Of a stretch of DNA of 64,000 bases, positions 36,746-45,879 are shown in pieces. Both the position numbers and the translations under genes were made by a program. The notes under the pieces are model-generated. The model was not told the DNA's origin and made no database searches. It saw only the letters and a program-made list of their open reading frames with translations. Numbering within the stretch: position 1 is the stretch's first letter; the number at the start of each line of letters is the position of its first letter. Location: NCBI RefSeq assembly GCF_900996225.1, contig NZ_CAAJGL010000123.1, positions 124,001-188,000 of the forward strand, in the 5' to 3' direction. Source of the stretch: Paraburkholderia sp. BCC1884. GTDB lineage: Bacteria > Pseudomonadota > Gammaproteobacteria > Burkholderiales > Burkholderiaceae.

Positions 36746-37495
36746 ATGCGCGTACTGATCGTCGACGACCATGAACTGTTCAGAGCCGGATTGGCGCTTC
36801 TGCTCACGGAGCTCTTTCCGCAAATCGAGTTGCTGCACGCGAGCACGTTGGCGCAGGGAATGAGTCATGCGCGTTGCGAGCTCCTGAACATCGTTTTTCT
36901 CGATCTCGACCTGCCGGATGGCCACGGTTCTAACGCTCTGGCCGAATTGAAGGAGTCGCGACCCTCGTTACCGGTAATCGTGATAGCGGCCGATGATCGA
37001 GTGGAAACCATCAGTCGATGCATCCAACTTCGCGCCATGGGATACGTGCCCAAATCTTCGCCGCCCGAAGCGCTTCGCGCTGCGATAAGTGCAGTGCTTG
37101 CTGGGGGCGTATTCCTTCCCGCCTCCAGCATGGCCAGTCTCAGTCGTGATAGGGACACTGACGAGGCACGGCCAAATGGACCTGACAATAGACAACCTCA
37201 CATTTGATCGGGAACGAGCAATGCATCCGAGCTCGGACTCACGCCGAGAGAGTTCGAAACGTTGGCGTGGCTGGTGCGAGGGCTTCCGTCCAAGGCGATT
37301 GCCCTGAGAATGGGGCTCGAGGACATTACGGTACGGAAGTACATCAGTCATCTGCTCGCGCATTTCAATCTGCGGCGCCGCACGGAACTCATCGTCATGC
37401 TGGCGAATAATGGGATCAAGCTCGGAACCCCGCCGGTCACGGACCCGGCACTTGACCGAAGCATGCCGGCTGCTGGGCTACAAGCGACCGACTGA
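36746..37495 (+). pseudogene. NarL/LuxR-type response regulator interrupted by in-frame TGA
   Basis: One continuous reading frame of 250 codons except for a TGA at 37205-37207. Upstream, 153 residues form a full receiver domain (VDDHELFRAG, FLDLDLPDG with the phospho-Asp, GYVPKSSPP with the Lys). Directly downstream in the same frame comes the LuxR-type helix-turn-helix: ELGLTPREFETLAWLVRG, then IALRMGLEDITVRKYISHLL. So a NarL-type regulator is split at the linker by a single nonsense codon. No good ribosome site was seen for restarting at the HTH. The product may be a DNA-binding-dead receiver, or TGA may be read through. A sequencing error is also possible. Confidence 0.75.
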
Positions 37496-38049
37496 CTTCA
37501 GCCAGTGGTCTTTCTGGCCCGGCCCTGTCGCATAACGGCGCGAACGTCTCAGCGAACTCGCAAGGTGCTTGAGCAAACACTGATTCGGCCGTGACGAGCG
37601 CGACGGAGAATCGCCCTCGTTGACCTTGCAAATCTTGGTGACGACGATATCCAGCATGCGGCCCCGCTCTTCAACCGACCAGAAATACAAGAGGCAATAT
37701 TTTCGCGCCACGGATTGGACGGGCTCGAGTAGCTCTCACCGACCGTGACTAACCGGGTAGACGTCATCCGAGTATCCGACATGTCACCGGAATCGGACGA
37801 TGACAGTGCATACATCTTTCGTCGACGATTGCTGTCCACCGCCTACGCATGTGCGTTGCGACGGCGGTTCGCCTGACCAACAATGATTACGACAGCAACG
37901 CTGTGCTGAGTGGCATTCGTCGAGTGTACCCGGCGCACCGTCTGTATTCTGGCTCGAGCGTGACACTCTCGATGCGCGTGGATTTCGAGCTCAAACTGCG
38001 AATATCTAATCGCAAGAGTGGAAAACTCAACGTAGATAAAGGAGTCAAC
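37496..38049. other. intergenic, no gene seen
   Basis: About 550 bases. Several short open frames on both strands lack ribosome sites and protein character. It contains the promoter of the small secreted gene at 38050. Confidence 0.4.
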
Positions 38050-38298
38050 ATGAAATCACCACTAATAGTCGCATCCACTGTGGTGCTGTTTGTCATGGCC
38101 GATGTTGCGCATTCGCAAAGCACACCGCAAGCCCCTCAGCCAGCCCCGCAAGACAGCTCCGCAACACAAGCGTCGGACCCGAGTGCAGGGCTGGAAGCAT
38201 ACGGCGGCACGCCCGAAACACGGGTACAAAGCGGTACAAAACATGTCAGACCGTGCCGCATGGATCCGCAGTGCAACGTCTTTTTCGGAGGGAGTTAA
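38050..38298 (+). CDS. small secreted protein with C-terminal P-C-x5-C motif (copy 1)
   Basis: An 82-residue protein with a Sec signal peptide (cleavage near HSQ, residue 23), a Pro/Gln/Ala-rich middle and a C-terminus PCRMDPQCNVFFGGS. The ATG at 38050 has AAAGGAG seven bases upstream; a longer frame exists but lacks support. It resembles the protein at 38576 in layout and C-terminal motif. The two cysteines could form a disulfide in the periplasm. The function is unknown. Confidence 0.65.
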   Translation: MKSPLIVASTVVLFVMADVAHSQSTPQAPQPAPQDSSATQASDPSAGLEAYGGTPETRVQSGTKHVRPCRMDPQCNVFFGGS

Positions 38299-38575
38299 TA
38301 GAGATCTAGAGGCGCGATGGCCTCAAGATCAAGCGGAATGGGCGCCATAAAGAGCATTGGAGGTCGCGAAGCTCGACTTCGGAATAGCTCGCCAGTTGCA
38401 ACTGGCAGGACGTCACAGTTGCTGTGCGCCAAGGCCAACTCTTCCTGGTCTCAATCAAGCCTTCATGGGACCGCTCATTTGAAACGACTTCGCGGCTGAG
38501 CGTTTCAGGGAATTCTTTCCCCGGCCGCAGGTTCGACGTCGCTAACGCAATCCGTTGATGATGAAAGGTGAAGAA

Positions 38576-38845
38576 ATGAAAGTGCAACCATCAGCTGTGA
38601 GCATCGCGCTATTTCTGCTCACCGCAACCGGCGCCGCCAACGCTCAGCAAATGCAACCGTCAGACGTCACTAGCCATTCAATTGGCCAGCAGCCGATAGA
38701 TTCATCGAAGCCGATGATGCCAATGAACGGCGATAGTCCGTGGGACGATGGAGCCCAACCGGGCGGACGAAACGGTTACGGTAAAACCCGAGACGGTCAG
38801 CCCTGCGTGGTGGGTCTGTCGTGCGATATCTATCAGGGTAGTTAG
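38576..38845 (+). CDS. small secreted protein with C-terminal P-C-x5-C motif (copy 2)
   Basis: An 89-residue protein with a Sec signal peptide (cleavage after ANA), a Met/Pro/Ser-rich middle and a C-terminus PCVVGLSCDIYQGS. The ending matches that of the gene 280 bases upstream (P-C-x5-C-[ND]-[VI]-[FY]-x-G-S). The ATG at 38576 has AAGGTGAAG upstream. Function unknown; the pair looks like tandem diverged paralogues. Confidence 0.65.
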   Translation: MKVQPSAVSIALFLLTATGAANAQQMQPSDVTSHSIGQQPIDSSKPMMPMNGDSPWDDGAQPGGRNGYGKTRDGQPCVVGLSCDIYQGS

Positions 38846-38973
38846 CCTCGGTGGCAGAATTCAGAACTCCGATCGATGCCGACCATTGCTAGTCCTATCC
38901 TTGCGTCGAACTTTGGTAGCTGGTCCTTCTGAGTCATTCAGAGGTCCATGCCTCACTGTCCCCTCTCGCGGAA

Positions 38974-39195
38974 TCAGGAGACGCTCTCCGTAGACTCATC
39001 GCCTCCCGACTCTCTCGCGGGAACGTCGGCGGAGGCTTGTGTCACGTCAGAAAGCGAATCCTGTTCGACCATCTCGATGGTAGCGACGAGCCCAGTTGTC
39101 TGGCAGGCATGGCGCTCGAGCAAAGTTTTTAGTTCAGGGCGCAGTCCATCGCCGCGTTCGGCCGCGAGCGAGTGAAACGATAGTAACGGCAACAT
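38974..39195 (-). CDS. small hypothetical protein
   Basis: A 73-residue acidic protein (MLPLLSFHSLAAERG start). GGAG lies eight bases before the ATG, which is the main support. The composition is protein-like (RPELKTLLERHA, LVATIEMVEQDSLSD). No family recognised; no neighbours in operon. Confidence 0.4.
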   Translation of the reverse strand: MLPLLSFHSLAAERGDGLRPELKTLLERHACQTTGLVATIEMVEQDSLSDVTQASADVPARESGGDESTESVS

Positions 39196-39985
39196 GATCG
39201 GACTCCAGTCAATGAAGGACAGGCGAGCCGTATAACGACGATCGGATTGGCGACCAGGTCCCCGCAGGGGATAGGTGATCCGAGCGCACGTTCTTTATCC
39301 GACGACGTCGCCTACTGTGCGATTGCCTGGACACGATACGACAGCCGGTTAGCGCGGACACTCCGATTCTTGCTGACTTATTACCGCGAGCACAAAATAA
39401 TGCTGACACAACACGGCTACTGCGTCTTGTTGTACCCGCTTACTTCGCGCAGTGGTCGTCGCCATTCGACGATACGCTTAGAGAGAAGCGTCAACGTGAT
39501 CCGAATGCCGGCTTATCGAATGGCGCTTCGGCACTCAGGACCAGCACGTAGATCGCGTAGCGCTTCTCCTCGAGCATACGTAGCTCAAGGCATCGCCAAC
39601 ATCAGCTTGTTATTGACAGCTCGATCCACAACAACTATCCTTGAACCGTGGCTAGACCGCGATATTTCGATCGAGAAGAAAAAAGGGACACGCGCCACGC
39701 ACGTGTTTTGGGAGAAAGGCTGGTTTCCTGACGCCTGACTGAACGTGTCTCCGACGAAACGCTTGAGGCGAAGTCGACCCCGCCATTGACCGCGTAACAC
39801 CGCCTTCTTGCTGATCACGAGGCAAGGCACACAACTCGACGCCCGCGCGGGTGGCGACACGAAGAACCCGCGCATTCTGCGCCAGGTTAGCAATCAACCG
39901 CCTTACGTCGCGCCGGATAACGAAAATCCTGGTGGGACCCAGGCTTGCCTATTTATGGACTGAATAGTCCACAAAGGAGATGAGA
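39196..39985. other. intergenic, no well-supported gene
   Basis: About 790 bases upstream of the SDR gene. A plus-strand frame at 39247-39738 has no ribosome site or family features and is not called. The SDR operator lies at its right end. Confidence 0.35.
39956..39971. promoter_or_regulatory. operator upstream of SDR, shared with TetR gene
   Basis: TGGACT-GAAT-AGTCCA inverted repeat just before the SDR ribosome site. The flanks and core closely match the site upstream of the TetR gene (45219-45234): both share TTAT, GAC, GAA and AGTCCACAA in register. Confidence 0.65.
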
Positions 39986-40726
39986 ATGAGCAATAGTCGA
40001 AACCTCGCAGGAAAAGTCGCTATTGTCTTTGGCGGTTCGCGAGGCATTGGTGCGGCATCAGCTAGACGCCTTGCAAACGAGGGAGCCGATGTCATGGTGA
40101 CTTACGTGTCGGCACCAGAGCGAGCGGCCGAAACCGTCGAGGCAATCGAGGCCGCTGGACGAGTCGGCGTTGCCATCAAGGCAGACAGCGCTGATCCAGC
40201 GGCAATCGAAGCAGCTGTCGCGGCGACTGTGCATCGATTTGGTCGACTGGATATTGCGGTTGTCAACGCCGGCATCCTGTTGCGTGGCGACGTTGCGTCG
40301 GTGAGCGTGGAAGACCTGGATCGAATGCTGAATGTCAACGTCCGTGGCGTCTTTCTCGCCATTCAGGCTGCGGCAGCGCGTCTCGCTGACGGTGGCCGGA
40401 TCATTACGATCGGCAGCAATACCGCAGTGCGAAGTGGGCATTCGGGATCGAGCGTCTACGCGATGACAAAGGCTGCTGTTGCAGTGATGGTGAAAGGTAT
40501 CGCTGTCGACCTCGCAGGCCGTGGCATCACAGTCAACAACATTCAGCCAGGACCTACTGTCACCGACATGACGGTCGAGCATATCGAGAGGATCACGCCG
40601 CTGATTCCGCTCAAGCGGGCGGCAGATCCGGACGAGATTGCTGGTCTGGTTGCGTACCTCGCCAGCAAGGAATCGGGTTACATGACAGGCTCCAGCCTCA
40701 CTATCGACGGTGGCATGGCGCTATGA
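39986..40726 (+). CDS. short-chain dehydrogenase/reductase
   Basis: A 246-residue SDR with GGSRGIGAAS for cofactor binding, NAGI, the YAMTK catalytic pair, and NNIQPGP. It resembles 3-oxoacyl-ACP-reductase-like enzymes, but the substrate is unknown. The ATG at 39986 has AAAGGAG six bases upstream; an ATG two codons earlier is too close to that site. The upstream operator suggests control by the TetR protein at 45254, which is normally encoded beside such SDRs (inference). Confidence 0.9.
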   Translation: MSNSRNLAGKVAIVFGGSRGIGAASARRLANEGADVMVTYVSAPERAAETVEAIEAAGRVGVAIKADSADPAAIEAAVAATVHRFGRLDIAVVNAGILLRGDVASVSVEDLDRMLNVNVRGVFLAIQAAAARLADGGRIITIGSNTAVRSGHSGSSVYAMTKAAVAVMVKGIAVDLAGRGITVNNIQPGPTVTDMTVEHIERITPLIPLKRAADPDEIAGLVAYLASKESGYMTGSSLTIDGGMAL

Positions 40727-40790
40727 CTGCCGCTGCCGGTCCGGGTTTCGTCTCGAACCGGTATGCAGGTCAGCCTTCATGCGACACGCT

Positions 40791-42104
40791 CTAGTCAATC
40801 CGCTTGTTGTATGTCTCCGGTGCGGCTAATGCAGCAGCAAGTGTGACGCCCGCAAGCGCGATGATCATGATCGATATGGGCCAGGTCTTGCCTCCGCTTT
40901 CACGCATCAGGATCGCGGCAACAAACGGCACGAAACCTCCTGCAAGCGCGCCCCCAAACTGGAATCCCATCGAAGCGCCGGTATAGCGTAAGTGTGTCGG
41001 GAAAAGTTCCGACATCCAGGCCGATTCAAGCGCGAACATACTGGCGTGGCCGAGATTGACGGCGACCACAACCGCGATTGCGATGGTCAGCGGATTGCGC
41101 GTGTCCAGCAAAGCAAACAGCGGAAACGCGAACGCGATGGTAAACACACACCCTGCAATGAAGATCGTTCGACGACCCAACCGGTCAGACAGCCAGCCGA
41201 ACATCGGTATGGTAAAAAGCTCGACCACTGCGGCCATGAGCACGCTGTTGAGGATCACTTCCTTAGGTAGCCCGAGATGCGCGGTAACGTAACCGATCGC
41301 GAACACGGTCACCACGACGACCAAACCGATTTCGGATAGTTTGAGGCCGGTGGCCAGAAGAAAGGAATGGCGTTGATCCCGAATGATCGCTAGCACGGGT
41401 ATCCGCGCAATTCGTCGTTCCGAGAAGGCGGTCTTGAACGCCGGCGTTTCAGCCACACGCAACCTTATGAACAGCGCAAGTCCCATCAATATAAAGCTGA
41501 ACCAGAACGGAATGCGCCAGCCCCAACTCAGGAATCGCTCGGAATTGATCGGCGCGAGCAGCGCGAAAGCGCTGACCGAGGTGACGATACCTAACGGCCA
41601 GCCGAGCTGAACGATGCTCCCGAAAAGGCCACGGCGGTGAACAGGGGCATGCTCGATAGCCAGCAATACCGCGCCGCCCCATTCGCCGCCGAATCCAATT
41701 CCCTGAACGACCCGCAGAAGCACTAGCAGGATCGGCGCTGCAACGCCAATCTGTCCGTACGTCGGCAAGCAGCCGATCAGGAAAGTGCCGCCGCCCATGA
41801 TGACGACAGTGAGGGCCAACGTGGTGGTCCGACCGAAGCGGTCGCCGAAATGCCCGAACACGATCGCACCGACAGGACGAGCGATAAACCCTGCCGCATA
41901 GACGCCAAAGGCGACGATCGTGCCGATCATCGGATCGAACGAAGGGAAGAAGAGCTTGTTGAAGACCAGCGCAGTGGCGGTCCCGTACAGGAGAAAGTCA
42001 TACCATTCGATGACTGAGCCAAGAAGGCTTGCAAACAGTATGGTGGTCGCACTGGAACTGGGAGCGCGGTTTATCACTGTCGAATGCGAGACCAGGTTTG
42101 GCAT
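40791..42104 (-). CDS. MHS-family MFS transporter (ShiA/ProP-like)
   Basis: A 437-residue inner-membrane symporter of the metabolite:H+ family. It has the family's EWYDFLLYG motif in TM1, GHFGDRFGRT between TM2 and TM3, RVVQGIGFGGEWGGAVLL in TM4 and SAWMSELFPTHLRYTGAS. Substrates in the family include shikimate, alpha-ketoglutarate and betaine; the one here is not evident. It is convergent with the SDR gene. No regulator is adjacent except the PAS kinase. Confidence 0.9.
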   Translation of the reverse strand: MPNLVSHSTVINRAPSSSATTILFASLLGSVIEWYDFLLYGTATALVFNKLFFPSFDPMIGTIVAFGVYAAGFIARPVGAIVFGHFGDRFGRTTTLALTVVIMGGGTFLIGCLPTYGQIGVAAPILLVLLRVVQGIGFGGEWGGAVLLAIEHAPVHRRGLFGSIVQLGWPLGIVTSVSAFALLAPINSERFLSWGWRIPFWFSFILMGLALFIRLRVAETPAFKTAFSERRIARIPVLAIIRDQRHSFLLATGLKLSEIGLVVVVTVFAIGYVTAHLGLPKEVILNSVLMAAVVELFTIPMFGWLSDRLGRRTIFIAGCVFTIAFAFPLFALLDTRNPLTIAIAVVVAVNLGHASMFALESAWMSELFPTHLRYTGASMGFQFGGALAGGFVPFVAAILMRESGGKTWPISIMIIALAGVTLAAALAAPETYNKRID

Positions 42105-42213
42105 GTCGGTTTTTCGCTAGAGGCCTGCGGACGTGTCGCGTCATCAGTCGCCCATGCCGAGCTCCCAACGGCGCAAACCTGTGAAGCAACATTTTTGCAT
42201 TGTAGCCAAAGCA

Positions 42214-43473
42214 TCAAGGAGCGGCAGGTAGAGTGAAATAGAACGTCGCGCCATGTCGGGTGTTGTTAAGCGCCCAAAGCCTGCCGCAATGCGCTTCAAC
42301 CACCGTACGGCAAATCGCGAGTCCCATACCCATGCCGTCGGCCTTGGTCGTAAAGAAAGGGGAAAACATCAAAGGCAGGTCCTGCACTCTAAAGCCGGTT
42401 CCACTGTCTTCCACCATCACCAGAAGCTCTTTGCCTTCGGACATGCGCGTCGCAATGAAGATTTTTCGTTTGCGATCCCCAACGTCGGCAAGCGACTGCA
42501 CGGCATTGTTAAGGAGATTGATGAGCACCTGCTGCAACTGGGTGCGATCGCCGGAAATAGTCGGCAATCCCGGCGCAAGCGACGAGGTGCAGGTGATGTG
42601 GTTTTTTTCGAAGGTCTCGCCAAGCAGAGCTTCTGTGCTCTCAACCAGTTCGTTAATGAAAATTGGGGCGGTTGCCGGTTTCTCACCGCTCGCCAGCCGG
42701 CGGATTTGCTGAATGATGTCGGTAGCGCGATAGCCGCTGCTGACGATACGTTGCACGCAACTTCTGGCTTCTTCCGTCCCCGCAGTGCCCATTGACATCC
42801 ATCGAATACATGCCTGGCCATTCATGACAATGGAGCTAAGCGGTTGTGCCAGGTCGTGAGCGACCCAGGCACCGACCTCGCCTATTGGGCCCGGGCGTTT
42901 CTTTTGCGCCAGTTCCTGTCGCGAAGTATTGAGCTCGAGTTCACTTAGCGCGCTGGACGTAATGTCCATCGCGACTCCCACGTACTGACCCGATGATGGG
43001 TCGCGTCGCTCGGGATGTGCACGAACACGAACGTACTTGACGTTGCCACCCGGTAGGGTAAGGCGCAGGCGTAGGTCTGGGCCTTCCTCCTTGTCGGCCG
43101 GGTCGTCGAGCGCCTGCCGCAGCAGAACGACGTCTTCCTCACGTATTCTTTTATATACATCGGCCAGCACGAGATCCGTACCCGGATCAAACCCGAAAAT
43201 CTCATAGGTGACGTTTGACCACGTTAGTTCTCCGGTACGGGTATTCCAGCCGAAGAAGCCGGCCATACTCATGGCCTGAAGGTCCTCGACGAATTCGTTC
43301 GTCGGATCAATCCTGCTGATGACCTTGGTCGTGGACGAAAACCCTGGCACCTGGCCAGCCGGCGCGTCTGTAGTTTCGCGCGAATGGGTACGCCGCCCCT
43401 CTTTTTTGCTGTCCGAAGGGCGTGGCTCGGTTCCTGGCGAAACCGGTTCCTGATTCTCGCGAGATCCGTTCAT
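42214..43473 (-). CDS. PAS-domain sensor histidine kinase
   Basis: A 419-residue soluble kinase. A polar N-terminus of about 50 residues is followed by a PAS/PAC unit (MAGFFGWNTRTGELTWSN to VGVAMDI), an H-box GAWVAHDLAQPLSSIV and an ATPase domain (NLLNNAVQSL, EDSGTGF, GMGMGLAICRTVVEAH). The kinase half resembles the C-terminus of the 1708-residue protein at 58.2 kb. No response regulator is adjacent. The start is uncertain: ATG at 43473 is preferred over a TTG at 43530. Confidence 0.88.
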   Translation of the reverse strand: MNGSRENQEPVSPGTEPRPSDSKKEGRRTHSRETTDAPAGQVPGFSSTTKVISRIDPTNEFVEDLQAMSMAGFFGWNTRTGELTWSNVTYEIFGFDPGTDLVLADVYKRIREEDVVLLRQALDDPADKEEGPDLRLRLTLPGGNVKYVRVRAHPERRDPSSGQYVGVAMDITSSALSELELNTSRQELAQKKRPGPIGEVGAWVAHDLAQPLSSIVMNGQACIRWMSMGTAGTEEARSCVQRIVSSGYRATDIIQQIRRLASGEKPATAPIFINELVESTEALLGETFEKNHITCTSSLAPGLPTISGDRTQLQQVLINLLNNAVQSLADVGDRKRKIFIATRMSEGKELLVMVEDSGTGFRVQDLPLMFSPFFTTKADGMGMGLAICRTVVEAHCGRLWALNNTRHGATFYFTLPAAP

Positions 43474-43740
43474 GTTTCGTCTTTGGTCGCGTGATTGCGA
43501 AAATCGCTTCGGCGGTCGCTGTGTGATCAAACCTCATCGACTAACGCGACTGCGCGGCGTCTCCCAATTATGCATTTAGTTTCCCCGTAGAACAAAATTT
43601 GAGCGTACGCGATTTTCTGCGACCAGGATTTGTTGAATTGCACGCCTGACATGCCGAAGGATTCAGTAAGTTGTGTTTTAGGAGACAGCGCCGTAGACTT
43701 TCGTTATCCCAAGCAGCGCAGGATAAGAGGCGGACGGGCG

Positions 43741-44421
43741 ATGGGTCAGACAAATGCAGATACGAATCCGCCCTCCGAAGAGCACTCGTTCGTCGGAAGG
43801 AAAAATGCTGGCTCGAGAGTGGCCACGAACGACACTGCCGCCGAAGAACAGCGGGTTTGCATGCGCTTGCGCGCATTGATGCGTGATCGAGGAGTGACGC
43901 TGGATGCGTTAGCCCCTTTGTCGGGGTTTAGCAAGGAGTATCTCGCCAAGATCGTGGACTGCATGGAGGCGCCGCCCTTCGCCACGCTGGCGCGCCTTGG
44001 CCACTGCCTCGGTGAGGATCTCAGCTATTTTTTCGTCGATGCACCCGACGATGCTCAAGCAGAGGTCGACGACTCGCCAATCTCCGTCGTTCACAGTTGG
44101 GAGCGTCGCCCCGTTTCGAAAGGTGGCACCGCCTATGGGTTCGAGTTCGTTACGCTTGAACACAAGCTGGCTCACAAAAAAATGGAGCCCTTTCTATTTA
44201 CGTTCGTTGAAGGCGTAGAACACGAGGAGTACTTCCAGCATCCTGGCGAAGAGTTCCTATATGTCATGTCCGGTTCCATCGAGTTCGAGGTGAAGCTCGA
44301 CGGTCATGCGAAGATCTGGCAGCTGGAAGCTGGCGACTGTCTTTATTTCAATTCGGTTACGCCGCACCGCGTGACCAGTATCAGCAATATTTCACAGGTC
44401 ATGATCATCGTGACGAGGTAG
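43741..44421 (+). CDS. XRE-family regulator with cupin domain
   Basis: A 226-residue transcription factor. An XRE-type helix-turn-helix is at about residues 40-100 (RGVTLDALAPLSGFSKEYL), followed by a cupin domain (HPGEEFLYVMSGSIEFEV and SVTPHRVTSIS). Such proteins usually sense a small carboxylate or amine through the cupin and control nearby metabolic genes. It is divergent from the PAS kinase. An extended frame begins 37 codons earlier but its residues look non-coding. Confidence 0.88.
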   Translation: MGQTNADTNPPSEEHSFVGRKNAGSRVATNDTAAEEQRVCMRLRALMRDRGVTLDALAPLSGFSKEYLAKIVDCMEAPPFATLARLGHCLGEDLSYFFVDAPDDAQAEVDDSPISVVHSWERRPVSKGGTAYGFEFVTLEHKLAHKKMEPFLFTFVEGVEHEEYFQHPGEEFLYVMSGSIEFEVKLDGHAKIWQLEAGDCLYFNSVTPHRVTSISNISQVMIIVTR

Positions 44422-44436
44422 AGCGTGTCGGGAACC

Positions 44437-44806
44437 TCACGCTAGCCTTGGACGCTCTCCCCGGCACATGTATCTACTGCCTTTCGAATCGACGTTCGTG
44501 ACGTGCGCACCGATGTCCTTGGCCATGGTCTGTTGCAAGTGCGGGTCGATCATCCTGTCCTCGCCGGCAACCGCGAAGTAAGACGGCTTCTCGTGCCACG
44601 CCGCTGTCGTGACCTTGTCGTTCAGGCATCCCGATGTCCACGGCCCTTGCGTTGCGGCGATCATGCGCCGCTGCGGCAGCCCCGTGCACCAGTACGACAT
44701 TTTTTCCCTTCAACCCCCGGGGCGGTGCAGCGTGCGAAACCTGCAATACGAACCAACCACGGAGTAGCAGCGCGGAGCCGAAGAGTTTCCTGAGAAGCTT
44801 AGTCAT
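44437..44806 (-). pseudogene. alpha/beta hydrolase remnant with internal deletion
   Basis: The first 45 or so codons from 44806 give a signal peptide and the strand-plus-oxyanion motif NVVLVHGA. Near 44665 homology jumps to another frame that encodes the C-terminal part of the same family (AWHEKPSYFAVAGEDRMIDP, HLQQTMAKDIGAHV). The region carrying the nucleophile and the final helix with the histidine are absent. GGAAAAGATC precedes the ATG, so it was once a normal exported hydrolase gene. It is not functional as read. Confidence 0.65.
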
Positions 44807-44859
44807 TGATCTTTTCCGACAGAATTGAAGTAGCGTTGAGGTGACCAACCCGCTTCCTC

Positions 44860-45192
44860 GTGCGCCCACGCGCGCAGCATGTCGTGGCGATGCTTGAACT
44901 GACCGAGAACGTGACGATCCGCGCGACGCTGACGACCAACTCGCTGGGCGCGTTAAAGCGCTTCGTGACGGTCGGTCATTGCATGACGCTGATCGGTGAA
45001 TTTGCCGCTTACCGCGAACTGGCAGCCGATGAACTGACCACGGTCCCAATTGCGCATCCGCTGTTCGAGAACGCTCAGGCTAGAGTGCTGATCAAAACCG
45101 ATCGGCCGCTCGCTGCAGGGCCGCTCGAATTGCTCAAGTGGATTCAGGAGCGCATGCCAATGTTCGCGTCGAGCGCCCCGCAGACGGCCTAG
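44860..45192 (+). pseudogene. LysR-family regulator remnant, substrate-binding part only
   Basis: About 110 codons matching the C-terminal portion of a LysR effector domain (NSLGALKRFVTVGHCMTLI, AHPLFENAQARVLIKTDRPL, ELLKWIQERM). The DNA-binding half is missing and no helix-turn-helix precedes it. It probably lost its 5' part by deletion next to the hydrolase remnant. Confidence 0.6.
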
Positions 45193-45218
45193 CAAAAATC
45201 GGGTTTTACCGATACTTA

Positions 45219-45234
45219 TTGACAGAACAGTCCA
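45219..45234. promoter_or_regulatory. operator upstream of TetR gene, shared with SDR
   Basis: TTGACA-GAAC-AGTCCA, an imperfect inverted repeat ending 19 bases before the TetR start. It matches the perfect version upstream of the SDR at 39956-39971. Confidence 0.6.
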
Positions 45235-45253
45235 CAATCAGTACGATGGAGGC

Positions 45254-45841
45254 ATGGTGAGACCACGTGAATTCGACCGGGAGGAAGCCTTGGATTGCGC
45301 CATGCGCGTGTTCTGGTCCAAGGGCTATTCGGGCACGTCCACTGAAGAGCTGCTTGCGGCCATGGGAATTGGTCGGCAGAGTCTCTACAACGCGTTCGGC
45401 GACAAACGCAAGCTGTACCTCGAGGCACTGGATCGCTATCAGGAGCAAAGCGTTTCAGAGCATATCGCGCGGTTGACACGCGGCTCTTCCGCGCTCTCCG
45501 GCATCAAGGCGTTGCTACTGGGCACGATCGCTGACAACGCCATCGACCGTGCAAACGGCTGCATGGGCGTCAACAGCGCCAGCGAATTCGGTGCCACGGA
45601 CGCCGACGTGAACGCAATCAGAGCGGGCGGCGCGAAGCGGCTCAAGGAACAACTCGTCGCCCGGATTGCAGAAGCACAGCTTAACGGCGAGATCGAGCCG
45701 CAAATGAACGTGGAAGAAGCGGCGCTATACGTCGGCGCCACCATGCAAAGCCTTCAGTTGAACGCTCGCGCGGGCATGGCGCCCGCTGCGCTTCGGCGTC
45801 TGGCAAAATTCGCAGTCGAGCGACTGGCAGTGCGTTCGTAG
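45254..45841 (+). CDS. TetR/AcrR-family transcriptional regulator
   Basis: A 195-residue regulator. The DNA-binding domain is at residues about 5-60, with the recognition helix in GIGRQSLYNAFGDKRKLY. The family it resembles (REFDREEALDCAMRVFW start, CMGVNSASEFG mid-part) commonly controls a neighbouring oxidoreductase. GGAGG is unusually close to the ATG at 45254; a GTG one codon later gains little. The operator just upstream indicates autoregulation and control of the SDR at 39986 (inference). Confidence 0.88.
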   Translation: MVRPREFDREEALDCAMRVFWSKGYSGTSTEELLAAMGIGRQSLYNAFGDKRKLYLEALDRYQEQSVSEHIARLTRGSSALSGIKALLLGTIADNAIDRANGCMGVNSASEFGATDADVNAIRAGGAKRLKEQLVARIAEAQLNGEIEPQMNVEEAALYVGATMQSLQLNARAGMAPAALRRLAKFAVERLAVRS

Positions 45842-45879
45842 CGAAAAACGGAAAACGCTACGCGGCGAAGCGGCGTTCG

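Noticed and set aside
39247..39738. Plus-strand 163-codon frame before the SDR
   Set aside because: No ribosome site, Arg/Ser-rich, no recognisable motif.
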